Source: Neptuniibacter marinus (lineage in GTDB: Bacteria; Pseudomonadota; Gammaproteobacteria; Pseudomonadales; Balneatricaceae). From it: 64,000 nucleotides of DNA. The notes under the pieces were generated by a model, which saw only the letters and a list, made by a program, of their open reading frames with translations, was not told where the DNA came from and searched no databases. Positions 35,690-45,948 of the stretch are shown here, in pieces. The first letter of the stretch is position 1. The number at the start of each line of letters is the position of its first letter. The DNA is taken from positions 248,001 to 312,000 of the forward strand of contig NZ_LUTR01000001.1 of NCBI RefSeq assembly GCF_001597725.1, given 5' to 3'. A program made the position numbers and the translations under genes.

Positions 35690-38600
35690 TTAGAGCTTAT
35701 GCTGCCGTTTTCGCCATAAGTAATAAACCGCAGGTAACAGCACTAAGGTCAGTATCACTGCACTCACCATCCCACCTATCATTGGGGCCGCGATGCGTTG
35801 CATAATTTCAGAACCCGCACCTTCCCCATACATAATAGGTAATAGACCTGCTATAACAGCCGCAACAGTCATCATTACAGGACGTACACGCATGCCCGCA
35901 CCATTTACAACAGCGCTACGAAGCTTTTCCAAGGTAAACCTATCACGACCACTTTTAAGGCTCTCTTCATAGGCTTGGTTTAGATAAACCAACATAATGA
36001 CACCGATTTCAACCGACACGCCTGCCAATGCAATAAACCCAACTCCCACGGCAACAGAGAAATTAAATTGATTCAGATATAACATCCAAATACCACCAAT
36101 TAACGCCAATGGCAGCGTACCCATAATCATGACCACTTCAGAAAACCGACGGAAGCTCAGGTAAAGCAGAATGACAATAATTGCTAATGTCAGTGGTACC
36201 ACATAGCTCAGCCGCTCTTTAGCTCGAATTAAGTACTCGTACTGACCAGACCAATTAATAGCGTACCCCGGAGGAAGCGTTACTTTATCGGCAACCACTC
36301 TTTGAGCCTCATCAACGTAACTACCTAAGTCTCTGCCCTCTATATCGACATAAGTCCATCCATTGGGACGCGCGTTCTCACTTTTAATCCCAGGCGGCCC
36401 ATCTTCAATAAAGATATTTGCCACATCAGCTAAAGCAATACGCGCCCCTTTACTGGTAATGAGTGGTAGCAACTTTAGTCCTTCAATTGAGTTACGGTAA
36501 TCCTGCGAATAACGTACATTAATAGGATATCGTTCTAAACCTTCAACAGATTGGGAGACATTAGTTCCTCCTATAGCACTCGTAATTACAGCTTGTACAT
36601 CTGCAATATTAAGCCCATAGCGAGCAGCTTTATCTCGTTGAATATCTACTTTTATATAACGACCACCAGCGACTCGTTCAGAATAAACAGATGCTGTACC
36701 TTCAAGCTCGGCAAGTACCTTTTCTAACTGCACCCCTATCGATTGGATAACTTTCAGATCTGGCCCTGAAACCTTCAAACCCACCGGGGTTTTAATACCT
36801 GTGGCTAACATGTCTATACGAGTTTTAATGGGCATGACCCACGCATTAGTCAGGCCCGGCAACTTAACTAAATCATCCAACTCTTTAGTAAGTTTTTTAG
36901 TTGTCATTCCCTCTCGCCACTGCTCCTTTGGCTTAAGCGTAATAAAGGTTTCTATCATCGTTAAAGGTGCAGGATCTGTTGCGGTTTCTGCCCTGCCCAT
37001 TTTCCCAAATACTCTCTCAACTTCTGGCACAGTTGAAATTAATTTATCAGTCTGCTGGAGCAACTCCCGAGCCTTACCAATAGAGATTCCGGGATAGGTT
37101 GTTGGCATATACATTAAGTCTCCCTCATCCAAAGGAGGAATAAACTCACTACCAATTTTATCTAACGGCCAAAACCCTAAAGCCGTTACCAATATAGAAC
37201 AAGCAACGGTCACTTTCGGCCATGTAAGTACAGCGCGAATGACTGGAAGATATGTAGCTAACAATAAGCGGTTTATGGGGTTCTTATGCTCAGGTAACAC
37301 ATTGCCGCGAATACAGTAGCCCATTAACACAGGTATTAATGTAACAGCTAAACCAGCGGCAGCGGCCATCGCATAAGTTTTAGTGTATGCAAGAGGCGAG
37401 AACATACGTCCCTCTTGAGCCTCTAAGGTAAACACGGGTAAAAAGCTCATGGTGATAATTAACAGACTAAAGAAAAGGGCAGGCCCCACTTCTGCTGAGG
37501 CATCAGCAATCACTCGCCAACGGTTCTCTTCCGTCAAGGGGGTGCGTTCGATATGTTTATGGACATTTTCTATCATCACAATCGCACCATCAACCATGGC
37601 TCCAATCGCTATAGCTATCCCGCCCAACGACATAATATTGGCGTTGATTCCTTGGTAAAACATCACAATAAACGCTACTAAAATGCCTACAGGTAGACTA
37701 ATAATCACTACTAAAGAGGAACGAAAATGGAAAAGGAAGATTGCACAAACCACAATCACAACAATAAACTCTTCAATCAGCTTCTCGAAAAGGTTATCTA
37801 CAGCTCTCTCGATCAAACCTGATCGGTCATAAACTGTCACAACCTCTACGCCTGCAGGGAGACTACGTTTAAGTTCTTCAAGTTTCTCTTTTACGCTTGT
37901 TATGGTTGTTTGTGCATTTTCGCCAAAACGCATAACAACCACACCGCCAACAGCTTCACCTTCACCATCTAACTCAGCTATGCCTCGCCTCATCTGCGGA
38001 CCTATCTCTACATCAGCTAAATCTTTAAGCAAGATTGGTGTGCCATTAACGGTTGCTCCCAGTGGTATAGTTTTAATCGCATCTATACCATCTAAGTAAC
38101 CAGTTGCACGTACCATATATTCAGCTTCAGCCATTTCGATAACTGATGCGCCAGTTTCTTGGTTCGCACGCTTAATCGCTTGACTAATATGAGAGAGAGG
38201 AATATCAAAAGCGCGTAGTTTATTGGGGTCTACTTTAACTTGATATTGTTTAACCATTCCTCCAATTGGTGCGACTTCAGACACTCCGGGGACTGTTTGC
38301 AATTCATATTTCAAAAACCAGTCTTGGAGACTTCTTAGCTCCGCTAAATCATGTTGGCCTGTACGGTCTACCAACGCATACAGATATACCCAGCCGACAC
38401 CGGTCGCATCAGGCCCCAATTGGGGTTTAGCACTATCAGGCAGTTTAGAGGCAACTTGGCTTAGATATTCCAAAACTCGACTACGAGCCCAATAAAGATC
38501 AGTATCTTCATCAAAAATCACATACACATAGGAATCACCAAAAAATGAGAAACCCCGTACAGTTTTAGCACCAGGAACCGACAACATGGCCGTTGTCAGA

Positions 38601-38803
38601 GGGTAGGTGACTTGATCCTCAACAACTTGAGGTGCCTGTCCTGGATAATTGGTTTTAATAATGACTTGCACATCAGATAGATCCGGAATTGCATCTATAG
38701 GGGTATTTTTAACCGCAAAGGCTCCCCAACCAACTAAAATAAATGTTGCCAATAAAACAAAAAACCTATTTTTAATCGACCAATAGATCAACGTCTTAAT
38801 CAT
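35690..38803 (-). CDS. cusA: CusA-type heavy-metal RND efflux pump
   Basis: This 1037-aa protein is full length for an HME-RND transporter with 12 membrane helices. It shows the CusA start (IKTLIYWSIKNRFFVLL), NTPIDAIPDLSDVQVIIKTNYPGQAPQ, and the proton-relay helix segment GGIAIAIGAMVDGAIVMIENVHK. The porter region contains WVMPIKTRIDMLATGIKTPVGLKVSG with the Met residues used in Cu/Ag binding. It pumps Cu(I)/Ag(I) from periplasm to outside, with the adaptor and outer-membrane protein encoded just upstream. It overlaps cusB by four bases. Confidence 0.95.
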   Translation of the reverse strand: MIKTLIYWSIKNRFFVLLATFILVGWGAFAVKNTPIDAIPDLSDVQVIIKTNYPGQAPQVVEDQVTYPLTTAMLSVPGAKTVRGFSFFGDSYVYVIFDEDTDLYWARSRVLEYLSQVASKLPDSAKPQLGPDATGVGWVYLYALVDRTGQHDLAELRSLQDWFLKYELQTVPGVSEVAPIGGMVKQYQVKVDPNKLRAFDIPLSHISQAIKRANQETGASVIEMAEAEYMVRATGYLDGIDAIKTIPLGATVNGTPILLKDLADVEIGPQMRRGIAELDGEGEAVGGVVVMRFGENAQTTITSVKEKLEELKRSLPAGVEVVTVYDRSGLIERAVDNLFEKLIEEFIVVIVVCAIFLFHFRSSLVVIISLPVGILVAFIVMFYQGINANIMSLGGIAIAIGAMVDGAIVMIENVHKHIERTPLTEENRWRVIADASAEVGPALFFSLLIITMSFLPVFTLEAQEGRMFSPLAYTKTYAMAAAAGLAVTLIPVLMGYCIRGNVLPEHKNPINRLLLATYLPVIRAVLTWPKVTVACSILVTALGFWPLDKIGSEFIPPLDEGDLMYMPTTYPGISIGKARELLQQTDKLISTVPEVERVFGKMGRAETATDPAPLTMIETFITLKPKEQWREGMTTKKLTKELDDLVKLPGLTNAWVMPIKTRIDMLATGIKTPVGLKVSGPDLKVIQSIGVQLEKVLAELEGTASVYSERVAGGRYIKVDIQRDKAARYGLNIADVQAVITSAIGGTNVSQSVEGLERYPINVRYSQDYRNSIEGLKLLPLITSKGARIALADVANIFIEDGPPGIKSENARPNGWTYVDIEGRDLGSYVDEAQRVVADKVTLPPGYAINWSGQYEYLIRAKERLSYVVPLTLAIIVILLYLSFRRFSEVVMIMGTLPLALIGGIWMLYLNQFNFSVAVGVGFIALAGVSVEIGVIMLVYLNQAYEESLKSGRDRFTLEKLRSAVVNGAGMRVRPVMMTVAAVIAGLLPIMYGEGAGSEIMQRIAAPMIGGMVSAVILTLVLLPAVYYLWRKRQHKL

Positions 38804-40287
38804 AAAGCACCCCCAACAGAGCTATTAGGTGCTTTCGGGCGAGGCACAACAAAATCAATGAGCTTAAGGTTGCCCATATTGCCCCCTTTAAGAAGTACCT
38901 GAATAGAATCTCCTTCCCTAAAAGGGCTCATATCAAGCTCTTCTGCTAAAGGGACTTCCATAGTCATAGCCGGCTGTTCCCATTCACGTATCGCCTTATG
39001 TGCAAGTGTAAGCGTACGCTTCTGTGGGTCTATATTTTGAATCTCTGCCATCACCCATACAGATTCAATCGACCCCATAGATGACGGAGTCATACGTGAA
39101 AAATCTGAACTAAGACTCGATTCAGAATCCAAAAGGAACTGCGCTGAAGTCACAACTCGATCATCAGGGTAAAGCCCTTCAAAAATAGCCGTTCGATCAA
39201 CAAATCGCCCTCCCGCCTTAACTTCCACTGATTTATAGCGCCCTTCACCTAGAGAAACGACCACTCGCTCTTGCGTGCCCGTTACAATCACCGATGAAGA
39301 TGGAACGCTTAATATCGGCTCGGTAGGACGAGATAGAATCGTCACACTCGCAAACATATCGGGTTTTAAAAGCAAATCAGGGTTATCAAACCGTATACGC
39401 ACCTGGAGCGTACGCGTATTTTTATCGAGCACCGGGTAAATATAATCAACCTGCCCTGACCATGCTTTAGCAGGAAGGTAGTCTAAACTCATCTCAACCA
39501 AGTCACCTTGATTTATCAAATGAGCCTGCCTCTCAAATACTTCGGCTATCACCCAAACTTGATCTAAAGAGCCAATATTCATCAGCTTAATAGAGGGATT
39601 AATAAACATCCCTTTACGCAAATTTAACTCGCCAACATACCCTGACTGCGGCGTATACACAGGCACATCTTGATAGATTTTTTTTGCCTTTTTTAACTCA
39701 TTAATAAAGCGTTGCGCTACACCAAGTGACTGAAGCTTACTTTGACTCGCCTGTAGTAAAAAACGATTATTATTTTTAAGGGCCGCTATAAATTCCTCTT
39801 GGGCATTCACTAACTCTGGAGAATACACTCTATATAACAGAGTTCCTTCTTCTACATACTCACCCGGAGCGCCTACAGCTACAAACTTAACCCAACCGGA
39901 TATACGTGAATGAACATCTATCATTTTATCTTGATTGAACCCTATATAACCCACCGCTTTAATCTGTTCTTGTAACGGGCTAAATAAAACGGCTTGCGTT
40001 TTAACGCCTAAATTATGAACCACCTCCGACCGAATTCTCACGGTTCCAGGCATCTCTTTTTCCGCAAGGTTATCCGCATAAACGGGCACTAGCTCCATAC
40101 CCATAGGAGATAAGCCGGGCTTATCTCGTTTAAAATTCGCATCCATTGGAGCAACCCAATACAGCGGTTCATCCTCTTTACTTTCAGTAAGCGAGGCCGT
40201 CCCCTTATCAGATGCAGCACCCGCTACTAAATAACCGATCACTAATCCCACACATAAAGAAGCTAGAATAAAAATAAGTTTTTTCAT
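38800..40287 (-). CDS. cusB: CusB-type periplasmic adaptor with a C-terminal CusF-like domain
   Basis: The 495-aa protein has an N-terminal membrane anchor or signal (residues 1-25). A metal-binding-like segment follows (YWVAPMDANFKRDKPGLSPMGMELVPVY), which lacks the Cys residues of related HMBD domains but keeps Met. The membrane-fusion core is about residues 70-400, with GYIGFNQDKMIDVHSRISGWV and VYTPQSGYVGEL. Residues 410-480 form a CusF-like fold with the Cu/Ag motif WEQPAMTMEVPL. It links CusA to CusC and may present metal itself, as no separate cusF is seen. Confidence 0.93.
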   Translation of the reverse strand: MKKLIFILASLCVGLVIGYLVAGAASDKGTASLTESKEDEPLYWVAPMDANFKRDKPGLSPMGMELVPVYADNLAEKEMPGTVRIRSEVVHNLGVKTQAVLFSPLQEQIKAVGYIGFNQDKMIDVHSRISGWVKFVAVGAPGEYVEEGTLLYRVYSPELVNAQEEFIAALKNNNRFLLQASQSKLQSLGVAQRFINELKKAKKIYQDVPVYTPQSGYVGELNLRKGMFINPSIKLMNIGSLDQVWVIAEVFERQAHLINQGDLVEMSLDYLPAKAWSGQVDYIYPVLDKNTRTLQVRIRFDNPDLLLKPDMFASVTILSRPTEPILSVPSSSVIVTGTQERVVVSLGEGRYKSVEVKAGGRFVDRTAIFEGLYPDDRVVTSAQFLLDSESSLSSDFSRMTPSSMGSIESVWVMAEIQNIDPQKRTLTLAHKAIREWEQPAMTMEVPLAEELDMSPFREGDSIQVLLKGGNMGNLKLIDFVVPRPKAPNSSVGGAL

Positions 40288-41594
40288 TACTTTGACTCCA
40301 AGTAACGTGGCGACAATAATCGCAATTCAGGATCGACCCCCGCCAATAAGTAATTGAGGCGAAATAGGGTTGATGCTCGCTCATGAAGTAAGGCGACTTT
40401 CTGAAGTTTAACTTCCAGTTCGCTGATCGCGGCGGCAGAAATATCAGCAAACCGAGCAGTCGAAGCCCCATAGGCCTTTAATGCAGCTATGCGTTTTTCT
40501 TTTAATTGGCGTAAAAAACCACGGTTATAAATTATGATACGTTGCTCTAACCCAGCTAAATTAGCCCGCTCAAAATCAAATGTAGACTTCATTTGACGCG
40601 CATTAAGTAAACGTTGCTCTTTTGCTGCTTCACGCAGGTTAATAGCTGCATTTCTATGTGCGTCTTGCCGTTTTTCAGGAAAGATAGGTAGATCAAACGT
40701 AACCGCCATACTAAAAAAGTCAGATCTCTCTATGCCCATCGACATATTATCTCTATACCCATAATTAGCATCGATTTTAAAACTTGGTTCATAAGCTTCA
40801 TCCGCTAAATCAACCGCTTTCTGCTGTATATCTACACCTTGCTCAAGGCGTTGTAATACAGGATGTCGCAATAATGCCTGATAGACTTTATCTTCACTGT
40901 TTAACTGTTCGTCAGTCAGTATCATTTTTATTTCAGGTAACTCAGAAGAAAGCGGCCCCACCCTTCCGTGAACCGTTAGCCATTCAGATAAGCGACCGTG
41001 CGTTTGGTTTTTAAGTTGCTCTAATTTAGCAATACGATCCTGCAACTGAGTAAGTTTCAATTCAGCATCTAACAACTCGTAACCTTGTATTTTCCCGCTA
41101 CGATAATTAGCTTGGCTAATAGTCAACAACTCATTGAATATATGTTGGTTATCCACCAACAACTTTATCTGTTCTTGATACTGATGAAGTTGTACCCATA
41201 ACTGGCCGACCTTTTTCTTGATCAGAGCCCTTCGTTCATAACGCTCCAACTGCTTTTGATCTGCCATTAAATTTAACTGACGTTGCTTAATCTCTAAGCT
41301 ATCTCCTCGCGGAAATTGCTGAGAAACACCAAATTGTAATTGGGTCATATTTTCTTGATTAAAATCAAAGCTATCCATCGGTAAGTTAGCCAATGCTATA
41401 CGAAGCTTAGGATCAGGTAATTGTCCACTAGCAATAGCACTAGAACGAATTGCTTGCTCCTGATACTGGTTACTCACAAGCCAATGATCATGAGCTAAAG
41501 CTTCAGTGAGCGCCTTTTCTAGGCTTAAATCAGCATGAGCGGAGATCGAAAAAACGGCTAAAAACGCCATTAATAAAAAAGGAGATATATACAT
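40287..41594 (-). CDS. cusC: CusC-type outer-membrane efflux protein (TolC family)
   Basis: The 435-aa protein has a signal peptide (PFLLMAFLAVFSISAHA, cut near residue 21) and two long alpha-helical hairpin repeats typical of TolC: LPDPKLRIALANLPMDSFDFNQENMTQLQFGVSQQFP and later DEAYEPSFKIDANYGYRDNMSMGIERSDFFSMAVTFDLPIF. It lacks a lipobox. It forms the outer-membrane channel for CusAB. Its stop and the cusB start share one base, so the operon order is C-B-A. Confidence 0.9.
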   Translation of the reverse strand: MYISPFLLMAFLAVFSISAHADLSLEKALTEALAHDHWLVSNQYQEQAIRSSAIASGQLPDPKLRIALANLPMDSFDFNQENMTQLQFGVSQQFPRGDSLEIKQRQLNLMADQKQLERYERRALIKKKVGQLWVQLHQYQEQIKLLVDNQHIFNELLTISQANYRSGKIQGYELLDAELKLTQLQDRIAKLEQLKNQTHGRLSEWLTVHGRVGPLSSELPEIKMILTDEQLNSEDKVYQALLRHPVLQRLEQGVDIQQKAVDLADEAYEPSFKIDANYGYRDNMSMGIERSDFFSMAVTFDLPIFPEKRQDAHRNAAINLREAAKEQRLLNARQMKSTFDFERANLAGLEQRIIIYNRGFLRQLKEKRIAALKAYGASTARFADISAAAISELEVKLQKVALLHERASTLFRLNYLLAGVDPELRLLSPRYLESK

Positions 41595-41664
41595 AAACCG
41601 GTCTCAAACGATATGAAAATAACGCTCTAAATAAAGAGCACTGTTTATCAAAACGAGACGCGAT

Positions 41665-42096
41665 TTAATTAAGGAAAACAGCCTGTTGTATATGTAGACG
41701 TGGGAAACTTCGTTGAAAGAATTGCTGTCGAGCAAACGCAAACAGAAAGACAATTCGCTGCCTAAAATCCGACCGCAAATTAAATAGAAGGGCCGTTACC
41801 CCTAAAGCGAAAAGAAAGAAAAAACTAGATAAAGGTGTAGCATCATCTATAGGATCAGCAACAGGATTAACACTCCATTCGCAGCTAATACCACTATTGC
41901 CACAATGCTCATTAAACTTACTGTCTATGGACATATGCTGACTGTGATCAACACCGTTTGATACAACAACGCCATCTGAAACAGGAACACTTAGTAGATT
42001 GGTACATACACCCGCCGAACAATAGACGATAAAAAATAGCAGGCTAAAAGCTGCTATAACACGTCCACGCTTTGTCAGTATGTTTGAATAACCCAT
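41665..42096 (-). CDS. Small membrane protein upstream of the cus operon
   Basis: The 143-aa protein has one hydrophobic segment near the N terminus (VIAAFSLLFFIVYCSAGVC) and one in the C-terminal half (LSSFFFLFALGVTALLF). A central periplasmic stretch has potential metal ligands (VDHSQHMSID, EHCGN, SCEW). The basic C-terminal tail ends LHIQQAVFLN. Similar small proteins are found beside copper-resistance genes. It lies 70 bp upstream of cusC in the same direction and is probably the operon's first gene. The function is unknown. Confidence 0.65.
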   Translation of the reverse strand: MGYSNILTKRGRVIAAFSLLFFIVYCSAGVCTNLLSVPVSDGVVVSNGVDHSQHMSIDSKFNEHCGNSGISCEWSVNPVADPIDDATPLSSFFFLFALGVTALLFNLRSDFRQRIVFLFAFARQQFFQRSFPRLHIQQAVFLN

Positions 42097-42180
42097 TAAG
42101 CTATATCCTAGGAAGGTGTATAAACTTTACCTGAATAAAGATGTTCAATCTATAGATAAAGCGAACAAGACAAAAGCTCC

Positions 42181-44619
42181 CTACCCCCCTTTAGAGAGAT
42201 ATTCATTCTGCAGTCGCTCCGCTGCCTGTGGACGTTCAATATAGAACCCCTGAAATACATGACATCCAATATCATGTGCTATCTCTAATTGCTCTTTAGT
42301 TTCTATACCCTCAGCAAGTACCACCAAATTATAGGCTTTAGCGATTGAGGCAACAGCTTCGACTATGGATCGGCTATTATTATGAGCATCTAGCTCCTGA
42401 ATAAAAGAGCGATCTATCTTCACTATATCGATGGGTAGATTTTTAAGGTAACTTAATGAGGAATAGCCTGTCCCAAAATCATCTAGCGCGATAGTGATAC
42501 CAAGTTTCCTAATTTTCTGTAAGCGCGACTTTGCAAATTCAATATTTTCGACTGCAACCGTTTCGGTAATTTCTAAACAGATGTCAGAGAGGTTAGCCCC
42601 ACCACCTACAATGAGTTGCTGTAAGGTAATCACCATATCCGCTTGGTAAAACTGTAAAGGGCTAATATTAATTGAGGTGTACCAGCCATCCTGCCAAAAA
42701 CCCTCAGCTTTCCACGTTTCTATCTGACGACTGCATTTTGCTAATAACCAATTACTAACCGGAACAATCATGCCGCTTGTTTCAAGACTAGGAATAAACT
42801 CGATTGGAGGCATTAAGCCTTTTTCTGGATGCTGCCAACGAATTAAAGCCTCAAACCCTACAATGGCCCCTGTAACATTAACTAGAGGCTGGTAATGAAT
42901 ACGAAACTCCTCTTGCTCCAATGCTCGATGAAGCTCATTTTCCATATGCTGTTGTTTTTCAACAGCTAACGACATGGAACGATGATAAAAGGCATAACCG
43001 TTGCGACCGTTCTCTTTCGCATGATACATAGCGGTATCAGCAAACCTCATTAAGTCATCAATATCTTTCCCTTCGATTGGAAAGATAACTACACCTATAC
43101 TCGCCCCTATTCTTAATTTATGCTGTTTAATATCTATAGGCTGAGAGAGTATTTCTAATAATTTATCGCAGATTATCTGAACATCAGTCTTGATTCGTTC
43201 TTGGTTGTCATGAAGAAACTCCAACAAAATAACGAACTCATCCCCCCCCAAACGAGCGACTGTATCATTTGCACGCACTTGTCCTTTGAGTATCTCCGCT
43301 ACCTCTTTGAGTAACAAATCACCAATACCATGTCCAAGTGAATCGTTAATCGTTTTAAAATGATCCAAATCAATAAACAACAGTGCGTTATAAACGCCAT
43401 TTCGCTCACAACTTAAAATTGATCTAGATAGTCGGTCGTTTAGTAATACCCGATTGGGTAATCCGGTTAAATTATCGTGGTTAGCTATATGGCTAATATG
43501 ATCTTGGACTACTTTCTGACTCGTTATATCAGTCGCCACAACCAGCGTTGCAGGCTCAGAAAAATACTCGAATGGAGAGGCATGAATTGAGAAGTGTAAT
43601 TGTTCGCTATTTTCGCGAGACCAAGAAAACTCAGTTATATCAACCGGCGCATTATTGGCTTCAACACTACGGCGGATAGCATGCATCCGCTCTACTTCAT
43701 CTTGAAACGGGTGGAAATCCGATATAGCGACACCCACTAAAGACTCTACCGATACGTTATAAAACTCAGCAACCTGTTGATTACAAAATAACACTTGGCC
43801 TTTACTATTCAGCGCCACAATCAACTGGGGAGCTTGATTGATAACTTGCTTCAACAGGCTTTCACTTTGCCTAAGCGCTAAGTTACTACTCTTTTTATCA
43901 TTTAGAAGTTTTTGCGCTGTATGAATAAACTCATTGCCGACATCACTAAGTTGGCCTAACTCAGTACCTTTATGCTGCTCGGGTACTTCAAGGTATTTAC
44001 CCTCACTTTCCTCTAACCTAAACTCAGCAAATTGTTTAGCTAACAAGGCTAAGGGCTTAGTTAAAAATACGTGGAAAAGCGCTATTAAAAATACCGCTAG
44101 GAGAATGTTACGAATGATACCCGAGACTAACACAGTTGAAGCACGTTCAAAAAAGGGCTGTAACGCGAGATCTTGATCCACAACAATTTTAAGACTACCA
44201 GGCTCAAGGCTAGCAAATCCAGGGGCCCTAAGTGCTAAAGTATAATCTTTATATTTAGCTGAAATAACTTCCGTCAACCATTGCGTTTTAGTCTTTTGCT
44301 GCGTGGCTTCTTGCTCTGCTAAAACCTCACCTAACTCATCTTTAATTTGCACTTTGGAGATGAAGGGGTATTTCATGAGCCCATTAACAACTTCTTGGGC
44401 AAGCGCCTGATCTAAAGTATGGACCGCGCGCGCAGCCGGAGGCTTACTCGCATCCAGTATATCAATGACGGTTTGATCTAACCGGCTACCTTGCGTGCTA
44501 TAGTCTTCTAGTACATGTAACGCACTCAAGAAGAAGCCAATAATAAACGCCATCAACACTGTATATTGGGCAAGCTTTATCGCCAACCTATTTCTTACTC
44601 TAGGGCTCTGGTTCTTCAA
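42181..44619 (-). CDS. Membrane PAS-GGDEF-EAL protein
   Basis: The 812-aa protein has membrane helices at about 17-35 and 165-185 flanking a periplasmic sensor, a HAMP-like linker, and a PAS domain (about 255-375, LLKQVINQAPQLIVALNSKGQVLFCNQQVAEFY). The GGDEF domain has intact GGDEF near 458 with RAND inhibitory site. The EAL domain has FEALIRWQHP near 589, DDFGTGYSS near 713 and EGIE. Both c-di-GMP synthesis and breakdown look possible. It is monocistronic; the cus genes follow in the same direction after about 85 bp. Confidence 0.92.
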   Translation of the reverse strand: MKNQSPRVRNRLAIKLAQYTVLMAFIIGFFLSALHVLEDYSTQGSRLDQTVIDILDASKPPAARAVHTLDQALAQEVVNGLMKYPFISKVQIKDELGEVLAEQEATQQKTKTQWLTEVISAKYKDYTLALRAPGFASLEPGSLKIVVDQDLALQPFFERASTVLVSGIIRNILLAVFLIALFHVFLTKPLALLAKQFAEFRLEESEGKYLEVPEQHKGTELGQLSDVGNEFIHTAQKLLNDKKSSNLALRQSESLLKQVINQAPQLIVALNSKGQVLFCNQQVAEFYNVSVESLVGVAISDFHPFQDEVERMHAIRRSVEANNAPVDITEFSWSRENSEQLHFSIHASPFEYFSEPATLVVATDITSQKVVQDHISHIANHDNLTGLPNRVLLNDRLSRSILSCERNGVYNALLFIDLDHFKTINDSLGHGIGDLLLKEVAEILKGQVRANDTVARLGGDEFVILLEFLHDNQERIKTDVQIICDKLLEILSQPIDIKQHKLRIGASIGVVIFPIEGKDIDDLMRFADTAMYHAKENGRNGYAFYHRSMSLAVEKQQHMENELHRALEQEEFRIHYQPLVNVTGAIVGFEALIRWQHPEKGLMPPIEFIPSLETSGMIVPVSNWLLAKCSRQIETWKAEGFWQDGWYTSINISPLQFYQADMVITLQQLIVGGGANLSDICLEITETVAVENIEFAKSRLQKIRKLGITIALDDFGTGYSSLSYLKNLPIDIVKIDRSFIQELDAHNNSRSIVEAVASIAKAYNLVVLAEGIETKEQLEIAHDIGCHVFQGFYIERPQAAERLQNEYLSKGG

Positions 44620-44843
44620 GTAGATAACACTTCCTATTATGTTAGGCGCTTGCCTAAATCAGATATTAACAGTGGTAATCTCATAAATCATTTAGCGCTT
44701 TAAGTAATAAAAGTAAGTTTCTATTGGCTACTGACCTATCACTTAATATCCTATTGTGAGTACTTATATTCTAGCTAATAATCAGCTTTTTTCCTCAGAC
44801 TCAGCAATATAATATAAAGCTATCGCTTAAGCCTGAATGAACA

Positions 44844-45677
44844 TCATACCTCTATGTTATATTTCAATAACATTCGAGGAAGTGCCTCATCAAGATTTGC
44901 CACCTCTTCGTCATTCAATTCAATAAGATCGACCCCCATTTTAATAAATTTCTCCTTTTTCTCGATCTTTGCTGACAACATACTTTTAGGCGTTTCTTTA
45001 CCCCAATACTCAATATAAAGCTGATGTTGAGGTAGATAAAAATCGGCATCTAAATCTCCCTCGCACGGCAAACCTGTCCGATAGGCATGCAACAAGCCGG
45101 ACAGATAGAGCCAATTATCAATCTTCCTCTCCGCTTCACAAGTAACATTATGGCCATCACAACAAAGATAATCGTTTTTTCCCTCAGAACCCTGTTGGAA
45201 GCTGGTCACTCGTGCAGTTAATATGCTGTTGTCTAAAACATCCTCTCGCCACATGATATAAGGAATACCTGTAGACCTATTTTCTCGCTGAAAACCGCCC
45301 GCAGCTTCACCTAAAGCGGTTAACAGCCAGCCCTTTCGACCCGCCTTAATCCAACCTAATTCTTGCAAAAGTAATACAATAGTGCGATCAGATAACAACA
45401 GTTGAGTAGCCAAATAATCAAAAGATAATAGATGAGAATCAACGCTCACTAAAGCTCGATGTGTGACAGTCTCACTTGGCCAAATAATGTAACGACCAAA
45501 CTTGGCACTTTCACGGTAAGTCCCTCCTTCGAACTCACCTTTAGATGTTAATAACCAACTATCATCTACACGTTTGATCCAACCGAGTGATTCCAGCTCA
45601 GTAAACATCTGCTTAGTCGTTTTATCGAGCGTCTTAGCAAGGGCTGAAGTTGAAAGTGGATGTGATTTATCAGACAT
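44844..45677 (-). CDS. Duplicated winged-helix protein with a PD-(D/E)XK nuclease-like domain
   Basis: In this 277-aa protein, residues 5-62 and 84-145 repeat one pattern: hydrophobic helices, LGWIK, then W.LT..GE..GG..RE....G.YI.W. Each unit looks like a winged helix. Residues 165-277 resemble PD-(D/E)XK nucleases: AERKIDNWLYLSGLLHAYRTGLPCEGDLDADFYLPQHQLYIEYWGKE gives the Asp and Glu of the active site, followed by KKEKFIKMGVDLIEL. Activity is inferred. Cys-containing YLCCDGHNVTC sits between the parts. It stands alone with no visible methylase or toxin partner. Confidence 0.65.
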   Translation of the reverse strand: MSDKSHPLSTSALAKTLDKTTKQMFTELESLGWIKRVDDSWLLTSKGEFEGGTYRESAKFGRYIIWPSETVTHRALVSVDSHLLSFDYLATQLLLSDRTIVLLLQELGWIKAGRKGWLLTALGEAAGGFQRENRSTGIPYIMWREDVLDNSILTARVTSFQQGSEGKNDYLCCDGHNVTCEAERKIDNWLYLSGLLHAYRTGLPCEGDLDADFYLPQHQLYIEYWGKETPKSMLSAKIEKKEKFIKMGVDLIELNDEEVANLDEALPRMLLKYNIEV

Positions 45678-45948
45678 CTAAGGTCATTCCTAACAATATT
45701 ATTTAACTCAGAATAATCAAACTTATTAAGGAGTAAAAGCGATTCACTTTTTTCAGGGAGATAGAGCGCAAAATAAAAACGAAAAGCCTATTTACCCCCC
45801 CACCTTAATAAATACTTAACAGGATAAAGCATCTAACTCTAAAAGCTGATATAAATAGCAAATAGAGGGATTAATTCTATCACTTGAGCGGCATTAAAAA
45901 GATTCCTCGACTAGGATTAATAATGGACGTAATCTCTGGAGTACTCGC

